A stretch of 64,000 nt of DNA from Hygrocybe punicea (Eukaryota > Basidiomycota > Agaricomycetes > Agaricales > Hygrophoraceae), in assembly GCA_963556145.1 (NCBI GenBank), contig OY744463.1, positions 1,612,001-1,676,000 of the forward strand. Direction: 5' to 3'. Numbering within the stretch: position 1 is the stretch's first letter; every line of letters starts with the position of its first letter. Shown one piece after another: positions 10,321-20,103 of this stretch. The notes under the pieces were generated by a model. The model made no database searches. It was given only the letters and a program-made list of their open reading frames with translations, and had not been told where the DNA came from. Both the position numbers and the translations under genes were made by a program.

Positions 10321-11406
10321 ATGGCACCAATTGTACATTCCCAACCCCTCTTTTCTTGGAGCTAATCCTCACTACCGGTGCAGGGCTTCGCCTTTAACCG
10401 ACAATTTACGTCTAGTCACTCTTTGCTTGTTCGCCAAACGAAGCGGGTAAAAGTGCGGATTCCATCAAAGAAAACTCTGGCCGCAAAGGCAAAAAAGAAG
10501 GCCTTGAAAGCCCGGAAAGACATGTACGAAAAAGAGAAAATGACTCTCGCAGACGCTATTGCTGTCCTTCGGGTTTGTTTCTATCATTAATAGTCGTGGC
10601 GGCTTATCCACAACATGTTATTCCCCGGCAGGCTGTAGAAGTTGCCTCCCCTAATTCTACATACGAACTTGTCGTCAAGACAGAGATGAAGAGTGGTGTC
10701 GCGATCCCCAAAGGTCGCGTAACGCTTCCCAGGGAGGCGAAGCCGAAGACGCAAGAGAGTATCCTTGTATTTGCCGAAGGGAGGCAGGCTGACGAAGCGC
10801 GAAAGTCTGGGGCACACATCGTTGGAGGACCGGAACTTGTTGATGCGGTCTGTTCAATCTTTATGACAGCTGCAGTTGTTCATTCCTTCCTTCCTTCAAG
10901 GTCATCAACAACCGCCACCACGCAACCACGATTCTGTGTACTCCAGCTCTCATTCGTACGATAACACCCAAGCTAGGGCGTATCCTCGGTCCTCGCGGCT
11001 TAATGCCTTCCGAAAGACGAGGCACTGTAACAGACGACATATCGGGGTACATTAGGCGTCTTCAGGGCACTAGTGAGTGGAAAGGCGATAAAGATGGCAC
11101 CATCCGCACAGCCATTGCCAAGGTGTGTGGTCGCTTCTCCCAGCTTTCGTATTTAACAAACGTCGTTTGCCAAGATGTACTTTTCCACCGAAGAAGTGGT
11201 GAAGAATGTACGTCATTTTGTTACAACAGTGAAACGTGCTACTGGGAACCAGGAGGCGGAGGAGCAGGGCAAGGGCAATAACACTAAACCAGGTTTGTGA
11301 ATGCTTCATGGGTTCAAACATCCTAACGAGTTTGTCAGTCACTGCCATAACCAAAGTCGTACTTAGCTCAAGTCAAGGTCCCGGAATACGGATTTCTGAT
11401 GTGTAG
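10321..11406 (+). CDS. Mitochondrial large ribosomal subunit protein uL1m
   Basis: The start is ATG at 10321 (MAPI), followed at once by a 51-nt GTACAT..CAG intron; the next exon reads GFAFNRQFTSSHSLL, a mitochondrial presequence. The mature part has a Lys/Arg-rich stretch (TLAAKAKKKALKARKDMYEKE), the L1 features MTLADAIAVLR, TYELVVKTEMKSGVAIPKG and VFAEGRQADEARKSGA, and the most conserved block KLGRILGPRGLMPSERRGTV, which contacts the 23S-type rRNA of the L1 stalk. The last exon ends GIRISDV. Five introns of about 45-60 nt are needed. Length (about 280 residues) and motifs fit fungal mitochondrial L1. Confidence 0.88.
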
Positions 11407-11490
11407 GAAACGAGTCACGTCAATGACGACCGACTGTGATTGAGCAGTGAGCAGAGAACACGTTTTGCACGTATTGATCCTATTGGAAGG

Positions 11491-13739
11491 CTAGTCAAGC
11501 CTGGCTTCTATGGAATGAATCCTATCTCTTCTCTTCTTCGCCTTCAGGTCTTCAGAGAGTGCTTCGTAGCTTATCTTTTGCTTGGATGTACTTGTTCCCC
11601 TTCGCTTGCCAATATCTTCACCTTTGGTGGGTATCGTTTCGCCATCACGTTTGGCACGCACAGGTTGATGTCGTTCCTGAGGGGCATTCTTCGGCTCATG
11701 TGGGAAGATGTCTCCCCAACTGGATTTCCGTGCATCGTAGTAGGCTTGCTTGCCTTGCGACTTTGGGATTGTCATGCGCATGATTTTCCCTGATGATTTT
11801 TGTGAGAAATGCAAACACGCGACATTCATGAGATCACCTCGCCTTCTGCCGTGCAACAGTCAAGGATGATATGTCCGCTCCGTTTCAGAGGTGGAAATAC
11901 GAGCCTAGGCCAGTTGAAAGCTTCGGATCTCAAAGCCTCCTGGAGTTCCGCACGAGACTGCGGTTCGTTGATGGATGGTTCAGGGCTAATCGATTCTGAT
12001 GTGACAGCGGTGGTGAGAAGAGGTTCCATTCTGAGAGAGCGTGCTTCATCACGATCGCCATGAAGTTTTAATTCCTTCACGGGGATTTGCAACGCAGCTT
12101 GCTTGGCCGAGGCCCATTTACCGACCTCGCCGATTCTTCCGACTTTGACGTCACCAGCCGAAGGCCTAGGTCCCCTGCGCACGACAACATATGAATAACC
12201 GATGTCCTCATGTCCCACACCGGAGTGCTTCGTTAGGCGGACGAAAGCAGGCCGTTGCAGCCGCTGGGAAAAGTTGCACAGCAGTCTGCTGGAGCCTGGG
12301 TGATACAACGGACATGCGAGATCGTGCGGACACTATCGGCAATTACGTGAAGGAAATACAAGGCAGCGTGAAAGAGGACCTCACGGGTGCGACAATGTGT
12401 GATCCCCAGTGTCCGGTCGTTGAGTGACTTGAGTCAGCAAGTTCTTTCCTGCCAACATTCAACAAGTATTTCCTAGCCTCAGCGATGCTCTCAAACCCAG
12501 CGGTTGTATTGTGATCAATGAGAACCTTGGAGAAGATTGTTTAGGATGTTATCCATAAACTTCGGCCTGTCCTCACCATGACATGAGCTCCACTCTCCCA
12601 CATCTCCTTGACGAGGGCTTTTCTCGCCAACGGGGTGGGAAGAGATGATAACATAAAGGCCGATAGCGCCAGTGCATTCTGACCATCGGAACGTGCAATC
12701 TTATCGTCGTCTTGAAAGGATTTCTGCCATCTCAAACTCAGTGACCCCAAGTTCACATCTATCCTCGGTTAGAACGTAAAAACGATCCACTGAATATAGA
12801 TCACTCACCTCGAAGTAGTTGTTTCCCTATTGATATAAGATGATCCCGTTTGTCAAGACCAAGATACGTCACGACACTAGAACGCGAAATTTCGGGTTCG
12901 TTGTCCGCAATTTCATATTGAGAATCAAAGGTTTTCTGAAATGAATACAGGGATGCCCTGTCGATGAAAAGTGCAAAAGATATTGGATGAGTAGAGTCCA
13001 CCAAGGTTCGTTAGGATCACACCAAAGCCCGCTGCCTGCACCGGCGCCCCATTCGATAACTTTTTCGACCCCCCATTCTGGCCCCAACCTCCTTTTGACC
13101 TGCCCCAGTACAGCAGATACAGCAGAATAATGGGCAGGCAGAGCAATAGAAGCAAATGCAGTCCCATCTCGCTCAAAATGATGAACTGCCTGACGTCGTG
13201 TTCGATATGTGACATCGTACTTTGCGTCCCATTGGGGTTCCGCAGTACGGCCTCTTGCATGTAGAAATAACCGCTGGGCATCGCTGCGTAGCTGATGTTT
13301 GTCCGATTCTGCATCGTTGGGTCGAAAAAACTTCTCGAGACAAGCCAAAGGTCATACCTGAGATTAAAAGACCAATGGACTTTTGAAGTTCGAAAGGCAA
13401 GACAACTGCTCCAATGCGTTCGCTGCCAAAGCAAGCAGCGGGCGACCTCCTCTGCAGGTGGTCTTCATCATCCGATGTTTCGTGATGAACATCAGCCTCA
13501 TCAATCATTGATGGCGACCCAGCCGGAAGAACTTCAAGTTCCCGATGGCGATGGTGCTGAGAGCTGTGGTTGATGATTGAGATATCGACATCCTTGAGAA
13601 GAGCACGAAGGCTGGGGTCGAGGTCTAAAGGCGCGTTGGGGTGAACAGACGATGTTGTTGACGAGGATGTGAATCCAGCAAGCTTCGGACGTGCCCAAGG
13701 CAAATTCGCTCGGAAGTAGCGTGGCGCACGAAACATCAT
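11491..13739 (-). CDS. rsm22: Rsm22/METTL17 family mitochondrial small-subunit assembly factor
   Basis: The N-terminus (MMFRAPRYFRANLPW) looks like a mitochondrial presequence. The spliced protein carries GAVVLPFELQKSI, then the Rsm22 core with IALPAHYSAVSAVLGQ, VEKVIEWGAGAGSGLWAS (degenerate SAM-binding loop), YLGLDKRDHLISIGKQLL, ARKALVKEMWESGA and a cysteine-containing segment with CNFSQRLQRPAFVRLTKHS. The C-terminus has the family signature MRMTIPKSQGKQAYYDARKS followed by SWGDIFPHEPKN. Rsm22/METTL17 binds the nascent mitochondrial small subunit and carries an iron-sulphur cluster in known members. About seven exons. A longer in-frame start at 13847 is less likely because it would lie only 28 bp from the divergent Sad1 start and would push the presequence inward. 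The 3' end abuts the end of uL1m (85 bp). Confidence 0.85.
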
Positions 13740-13874
13740 GATGGTCCAAGGAAAGCTTGACCTCGACAGGGAAGGCTGGACGCAGAAGAGTGCGTGATCA
13801 GCTTGCCATTTACAGCTCACCAGCTTGCCATTCCATTCACAGCTCACCGTGTGGCACGGGTTGGGCTAACTACA

Positions 13875-15900
13875 ATGGTCAAACCTCGGTCAACGCCAGC
13901 ACCAGGCGATGAACGTTCCAACGTCACCGAGCGACCTACAAAGAGGGCCAAGGTCGATTTGGAAACCAAATCCGGCAAAGTAACACCTTCCACCACAATC
14001 AACTACGGACTCGGAGAAGCAATTCAAGACTCGCGACACGCTGACTCGGATATCCTGGAGAGTGACGAAGACATCGCAGAAAAGCGAGTAGAGCAACCAA
14101 GGGCATCCGACTTGTATCTTGATACTGTCAGTTGGTTCAACTCGGCTCCTCTCTCTATCAAGAGCTCATCCTAACCGACAGATCAATAGAGCAAATCTTG
14201 ACTTTGACTTCGAAAAAGTTTGTTCTATTTCGCTCTCGAACATCAACACGTACGGTTGTCTCGTCTGTGGCAAATATTTCCAAGGCCGAGGTCGCAACTC
14301 CTATGCTTATTCTCATTCCATTCACGATGACCATCACGTTTTCATCAACCTGGAAACGACCAAGGTGGGAACACTTGTGAACCTCTGACTACTACACTTG
14401 AACACCTATCGCTCATCTGTTCAGGTTTATGTCTTGCCAGATGGTTATCCCGTGGCCGACCCATCTTTGGAAGATATCTCCTTCGTTTTGGCACCCTCCT
14501 TCAGCCCTGCTGCCATATCTACGCTATCGTCCCCCGCGCATTTATTGAAACCATCTTATGATCTCTCCTCAAAGCCATATATACCCGGTTATATTGGCCT
14601 AAACAACATCAAACGGAATGATCATATGAACGTAATCATTCACTCCCTCCTCCATGTACCCCCTTTGCGTGACTTTTTGCTGCGGTCGGATTTTCGGGGG
14701 AAGGAAGCCGAACTATTGAAGCGTTTTGCTGGTTTAGCCAAGAAAGTTTGGAATCCGCAGCTATTCAAGAGTCAAGTTAGTCCACACGAGTTTCTACAAG
14801 AAGTCAACAGGGCTAGTGCTGGAAAATTTCGGTTAGAGCAACAAGGTGATCCGATAGAGTTTTTAGGTTGGCTTTTGAATCGCCTTCACAAAGATATGGG
14901 TGGAACCAAAAGGAAGAACTCGAGTGCGTGCATTCTCGTACGCTCTCTCTTCTAAATGTGTTGACTTTCAAGGAAAGGTGTAATATTTTCCACATTTCAA
15001 GGAGAGCTTAGAGTCGAAACTCAGCAAGTGCTTGTCCGCCCCGACGCCGGGGAAAATCGAAAGCCTCACTTTGATATTGATCGAGGCAAGTAGATTCTTC
15101 CTGCAGTCGTCGGAAGTCTTACAATCCTAATTTGCAGATATCAAGTCGGTTGTGTCACCATTCATCTTTCTCGCCGTGGACCTTCCGCCGCCGCCTCTCT
15201 TTCAGGACTCAGTTGAGAAAAATATTATTCCTCAAGCCAGTATACATGCTGTACTTGCTAAATATGACGGGACAACCACTCAAGTACGCTTATATTTCTG
15301 AAATAACCGCGCTGAACCTACTGGATCTCACGGAGTTTACTGTAATCTGGTAGGAGTCGGCTGGTCAATTGCGGCTGTTCAAATGCCAGCAGCTCCCTCG
15401 ATATATCATTTTACATTTCAAAAGATTCACAAAAAATGCTTTTGTGGAAGAAAAGAATCCCACCATTGTCAATTTTCCTCTTCGAGGACTTGATTTCCAG
15501 GAATGTTCGTGAAGGCCTAAGTACCTGCTTCCTGGTTTTGCTGAGTTGTTCTTTCAGACCTTGATGCCCCACCGTCGCACCCACCGACATTATACGATTT
15601 GATTGCGAATGTCACGCATGAGTCAGTGGCAGGTACCACTCGCGACAAAGAGCACACCGTCTGGAAAGTTCACCTTCGAGCTGCTGGCGGGGGAGGCGAG
15701 AGCGAGAAGTGGTTTCAGATACAAGACCTTATCGTTGAGGAAATCAGGAAGGAGATGATTTTCCTAGGAGAGAGCATTTTACAAGTCAGCTCGGCGGATA
15801 ACAAAATTCTCTGAATGCTTACTGATTCCGGGCTTAGATATGGGAACGGCGGCCAAGCATACCGAAGAACGGAGAAAGTATGGACGTTGATAAGCACTAA
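13875..15900 (+). CDS. sad1: Sad1/USP39-type splicing factor (catalytically inactive ubiquitin hydrolase fold)
   Basis: After a charged N-terminus with a nuclear-localisation-like PTKRAKVD, a ZnF-UBP domain is visible (NINTYGCLVCGKYFQGRG, SIHDDHHVFINLETTKVYVL). The USP-fold domain follows, with YIGLNNIKRNDHMNVIIHSL, where active enzymes have a catalytic Cys but USP39 proteins have Asp/Asn residues. Later blocks are LAKYDGTTTQ, FTKNAFVEEKNPTIVNFPL, TLYDLIANVTHES and WFQIQDLIVEEI. The last exon begins IWERRPSIPKN, matching the USP39 C-terminus, and is joined through an intron at about 15787-15838. The protein acts in tri-snRNP assembly. About ten exons; the middle exons (15.0-15.5 kb) are only roughly placed. 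Confidence 0.87.
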
Positions 15901-16538
15901 CGGACTTCTTCCTGGGCTGTACGCAATTCGGATGATCGGTGAATAGGCTATGCAGACCTGGTCTTGAATGGCATTGCTCCGAGGGCCCAATAGATGTGCG
16001 GACTTGTCCGCAAAATTGGAAGCTTAATATGTTGCAGAACCTTTATGATACAAAAAGTTTCGCTGTGTAATCGATATCAGGCTTTTGTTATTTTGGGAGG
16101 TGCATCACTGGAGTGATGGACATTTGCCATGGACACGGAAGATTCTATCGTGTGTGACAACCCTGAAGTCGTGGTTACCCTGCTCAAACATATACCTCCC
16201 TGGTCAACGCCCTTTACTGTTTCCAGAAAACGATTGAACTTACTCTTTTGGATTTTGGAGGACTGGTTGGAAAATGTAGACCCCAGAGACTACACCTGCA
16301 GAATTCCATCATGTCGTTTGGAAATGAAACCTGGAACACGGATATTACCTGTAACACCTGCAACAAGGTATGGAAGTACTCGTCGAGAGAGCATGGACTC
16401 CGAGCAAACTTAAATCGAAAGTTTGTAGCTGAATTTTGAACTCCGCGGCAAATGGTCCTCATCGTTAGCTTTACAATTACATGACCTCGAATGCAGAAAC
16501 TTGCAGCCGCAGTTCTAGTCTATGAGACCGTAGAATAA
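15901..16538. other. Intergenic, no gene recognised
   Basis: Downstream of the Sad1 gene. Open frames here (for example 16129-16413 +) lack codon patterns or motifs that I can support. It marks the left edge of the gene-poor 16-22.6 kb block. Confidence 0.5.
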
Positions 16539-16948
16539 TCAACCGCTAGAGTCCTCAACCCAACCCAAAGCCTCCAGAGCTTTCTTAGATGCCTCCTCCT
16601 TCGCCAAATTCTTATGAGTTGCAGTACTGCTGCTCATAACCTTGCCTTCAACTGGTAACAACTGATTAAAATCGAAGACCGAACAGATTTTGGCCAACGC
16701 ACTCTTACAAGTCAAAGTCCACTCTGGCTCATTAGAGGGCCCTGAGGATGACTCCTCCCAACTGAGCAGACGCTCTTTGTTCTGACGCTGAAGAACTGAT
16801 TATTTAAATGAGGAGGAGGTAGACACGGAAGGCAGGAGGGGTAACGTGCAATTGTTCAACACAGTAGTGTAACCTGAAGGTGAAGTTATTCAATGAACGT
16901 CCCCATCTTCCAGAGAAATAAGTGCGACTGACTTGTAGTGGATGGCAT
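16539..16948 (-). CDS. Stand-alone double-stranded RNA-binding domain mini-protein (dsRBD-a)
   Basis: Four exons give a protein of about 73 residues that is nothing but one dsRBD: MPSTTSYTTVLNNFLQRQ, then LLSWEESSSGPSNEPEWT, EGKVMSSSTATHKNLAKE and EASKKALEALGW. The family pattern is alpha1 with LNNYLQ, beta strands W..., and the RNA-contacting (S/A)THKxLAKxxAxxxAL helix. The second intron, at 16796-16849, has a GC donor (GCACGT..CAG) and splits the Phe codon of NNFLQ; no in-frame GT alternative rescues the domain. Introns 1 and 3 are GT..AG. Such tiny dsRBD proteins are known as an expanded group in mushroom genomes; the function is unknown, with RNA silencing or dsRNA buffering as guesses. 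Two more copies follow at about 1.5 kb spacing. Confidence 0.78.
16796..16849 (-). other. GC-AG intron inside dsRBD-a
   Basis: A 54-nt intron beginning GCACGTTACC and ending TAATCAG on the minus strand. It interrupts the aromatic codon of the N-N-[FY]-L-Q motif (T|TT). dsRBD-b has a GC-AG intron at the identical codon phase, and dsRBD-c has an uninterrupted TTT codon there. Confidence 0.6.
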
Positions 16949-18315
16949 CACGGATGGATTGAATGTTTCCAGGTCCAAGAGTACGAGTTCCACGTTACTG
17001 CATCGGGACAGGACAGAAAGTCTTTATACATACTTCAGAAACAGCGTCGGAAGGATGCGCAGTGACAACATCCCGTGTTTTGGAAAACCTCCGATAGATT
17101 TGTCTGGCCAAAGCAAAGCAACATCTGTGTCAACTTGTATCACCGATCCGCAGGCATTCTTCTATTTTCGGAGACTTGCACTTGGTCACTTCGTTTCAAT
17201 TTGCTGTGTATTCAGGTTCAAGTGAAAGGGAAGATCGCACGCGGAGCGTTGAACATCCGTCTTCATATTCCACGAATACAGAAAACAAAACCGCAGAATG
17301 AAGACAGGCGCAACTAATCTGGGGAACCGCAGCAAGTGTGGGGGACTCATGGTTTCGGGAGAAGCAGGATATGGCATGGTCACACCCCGTCGGAAGATAG
17401 CACGACCCTGATCCAGCGTCAAAAGAAGGTCGTTAGCGGATGCACGAGGAACTGATTCAAGGCAGTGTGGTTTCAAGCCAAGCTGGCGCTTCATCCTTTT
17501 CACACCAGCCTCGAGACTTGAAAACATGTTCCGGGATCGAATATCTGGTCCATTTTCAATCAATCAATTATCGCCGCGGATCGGCCTAGTGTGAGGCGCC
17601 GCAAAGAGCCCGTAATTTCTTCTCAATGTAGCATTACATTGCACTATTGGCTCCCAGTTGTGCGCTACGAAGCGCTCGCAGAAGTCGGAAAGGACTTCAA
17701 CGTGATGCCTGAAAAAAAGGCTGTGCATACGGACCTGTTCAATTGACCGCGGTGATCTCAGCGTCAACACAAGACGTGAAGTGTCTGATATAGTTTTCCG
17801 GCAGCTGTGCTAGAGGACAACTCCATCAAAAGCTCAATCGACCAAGGGGGCATACTAGGTGTATATTATTTCCCTCGCGAGTAAAAAACAGCCCAAATAA
17901 TTGAGTTTGTATTGACGAAGTGGAGAACATAGTTACTAACCAGGGTTTTCCGTTTTCTGAGGTAGAGAAGTTGATGTGATGGCCTTCAAAACAAGCACCG
18001 GCCCGATCCTCCGACAAGATAATACACGGACCAGGATAGATATGTTTTTGTCTCCTTCCGGATTATTCTCACCACTAGATGGGAATGCTAGACATCAATA
18101 TGTTGTGATCGATTCGGATTGCTCGCTCAGATAACGCACCTGTTGCGTATGCGGAAAGATATTTGTCCGATTATCAGTCGATTAACTCTAATGACGCCTC
18201 GCCAAATGTGCAGAGGGGAAGAATAATTAATTTGCATTCTACAGTGCGGACCGGTTCAACCGGCCCCGGCGGTGGACAAGAAACATTGTGCTCCGGAGTA
18301 TGCACCCTTTCGACA
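16949..18315. other. Gene-poor stretch with weak minus-strand coding signal
   Basis: No family recognised. On the minus strand, pieces such as SEDRAGACFEGHHINFSTSE (about 18010), a segment with MHSLFFRHHVEVLSDFCE (about 17720) and MFSSLEAGVKRMKRQL (about 17520) look mildly protein-like and could be exons of one unknown gene or of a decayed one. I could not join them into a convincing frame. Confidence 0.3.
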
Positions 18316-18711
18316 TCATTGTGCCGTCTCCCTTTCGATTAAAGATCTCAGGGCCGCCTCTGCAGCCATGTTTTTGGCAGCGCGTTTATGGGTACCAGTC
18401 CCAACGCCCAGTACTTCGCCGTGGACTAGAGTAGGCAATATTCAGTTTTGACAGGGCTGTTGGAGGGCGAAGAACTTACTTTTGCAAAAAGAAGTCCATT
18501 GTGGATCATGATCAGCGCCTTTGGGCCAATTCTGCCAGCTGAGAGCCGTCAGCATGCCGTGGTCTTGCAGATCTTAAGGTGAATGTCAATAACAGCTCCC
18601 GTGAAAGCGGAAAGGTACTCGCAGCGGTTCAAAGCCTCAGTTCCCTCTTCTAAAAAGTATACAGTCAATATGTCTTCATGCTGCTGAATCCAGATACTCA
18701 CCATTAACCAT
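18316..18711 (-). CDS. Stand-alone double-stranded RNA-binding domain mini-protein (dsRBD-b)
   Basis: Four exons give about 79 residues: MVNEEGTEALNRYLQDHG, MLTALSWQNWPKGADHD, PQWTSFCKIHGEVLGVG and TGTHKRAAKNMAAEAALRSL. This is a complete single dsRBD with the THKRAAKxxAAEAAL RNA-binding helix. Intron 1 splits the Glu codon after MVN. Intron 2, at 18573-18622, is GC-AG (GCGAGT..AAG, 50 nt) and rebuilds the Tyr of NRYLQ as T|AT; the only alternative donor, GT a few bases downstream, breaks the frame. Intron 3 (GTAAGT..TAG) splits the Ile codon before HGEV. The same strand and architecture as dsRBD-a indicate a local duplication. Confidence 0.78.
18573..18622 (-). other. GC-AG intron inside dsRBD-b
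   Basis: A 50-nt intron with donor GCGAGTACC, a plausible branch region TATTGACATTCAC and acceptor CTTAAG. The position and phase match the GC-AG intron of dsRBD-a exactly (between bases 1 and 2 of the aromatic codon in N-x-[YF]-L-Q). Confidence 0.65.
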
Positions 18712-19770
18712 CTGTTCCCAACTTGAAATCGAAGGCTTGTCTTCGACCCTCTTATAAGCGTCATTGCGGAGGTGCAGCCAATTATCGGGGCGATCGTACG
18801 CAGAAGAAAGTCATGCTGAAAAGGTGTCGTAGCTTGCGCATTCATTAATCATAGTGAAATCACATCAGGGACCGCGTCTGAAGAACGATAAATGTCCAAC
18901 ATTGGTTGGAGAACTTACTGAATAACGCCGTGTCGAACAGCGCGACTGTGCAGGAATCACCTCGCAGGTCTTACGAGGCCTGGGTCGCCTTGCATGAGAA
19001 ATTCATATGGTGTATTTTCCGAGAGCGGCAATCACTTGGAAGACAAGGTGCTGGTGCGTGAGGGGCAATTTGGGACAACGTTCCGTTTGCGAGATTATAA
19101 AATGAGTTGAGGGTCGAAAGAAAGACCGATTTAAACTTGAAGAATTGTGGTGGAAAGTAACTTGAAGTCTGGGCGGTCTCATGGAAGGATCAGTGAACAT
19201 GCCAAAGGGGGAGCGGACACAGTGACTTTGCAGCTTCGAACGACAAAATGTCCGAAAACTGTGCCGCTTCCACTCCCCCAAACGAGATGGAAGTGTTCCA
19301 CGGTGAACAATGCGGTGGTGGCATGTTCAATAGCTTTGTCGTGGTCATGTAAGGCACAGTCGTAACGATGTAAGGCACAGTTGTAAAGATTATAATTACG
19401 TGAGCTCGCTGAATCTTTTCGCAAGTTCCATGTTTACCGCTTTGGACTGACTGCAACCAACCGAAGCGCACTCTGAGGGTGAGAAGCCTGAGGGCACTAA
19501 GGGACGCGATGGCCTAACTAAATCCAAGATGGCTGAAACTAAAGCGTTGAAAATGACCTTAAAATGTAGAATACGCAGAAACGTTGCACGAATATCTAAT
19601 TTGTCTGAACATCACAGGGTGTCCCCTATGTGAAGATTACGACTAGTCCCAAAAGTTTACTATAGTATCCAAGATGTAGCAAGAGGAAGAAAGCAAGATT
19701 CTGTGCAATTGAGGAGGTAGTAATCAACGGATGTCCATCGATATTATCGTGCAAGACTTACCGGCTGGGC
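18712..19770. other. Intergenic, with one small tandem repeat
   Basis: No gene supported. At 19346-19388 the motif ATGTAAGGCACAGTYGTAA occurs twice in tandem. The rest may contain the dsRBD-b promoter (upstream is to the right) and the 3' region of dsRBD-c; a GTAAGT just after the dsRBD-c stop hints at a 3' UTR intron. Confidence 0.4.
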
Positions 19771-20103
19771 TTAGGTACCATTGGCCAACGCTTGGTAGGC
19801 CTGAAAGGCGGCCGGTTTCCTAGCTTCAACTACGGTCCTACCCTCTCCTCGACCATATTCAATGCCGTCGACTGTTGGCAAAATATACTGAACTGTTAAT
19901 GTAAAGAGTGGGGGGCATGCTCACTATACGCAACGGCGGTCCAAACTGGGTTGTTTAGCGGTCCTGATTTGAACTCTTCCCACCTAAGACGTTGTGTGCC
20001 GCCCCTCTTCTGAAGAAAATTATTCAGCAGATTTGTGCCTAGCCCGGTCAATCAACAAGACGACCAGGATGGAGTGAACGGTGATACCTTGTGATTGGTC
20101 CAT
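19771..20103 (-). CDS. Stand-alone double-stranded RNA-binding domain mini-protein (dsRBD-c)
   Basis: Three exons give about 76 residues: MDQSQGTNLLNNFLQKRG, GTQRLRWEEFKSGPLNN, PVWTAVAYIDGIEYGRG and VEARKPAAFQAYQALANGT. Intron 1 (20039-20087) splits the Gly codon in SQG. Intron 2 (19872-19924) splits the Ile codon before DGIEYG, the same place as intron 3 of dsRBD-b. The NNFLQ codons are continuous here, so the GC-AG intron of the other two copies is absent. The last helix carries EARKPAAFQAY in place of the usual THKxxAKxxAA, so the basic contacts are weaker and RNA binding may be altered. The start is set by the ATG after which GTATCA..TAG is removed. Confidence 0.75.

Noticed and set aside
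13740..13847. Longer Rsm22 start 36 codons upstream
   Set aside because: It would place the presequence MMFRAPRYFR inside the protein and leave only 28 bp to the divergent Sad1 start.
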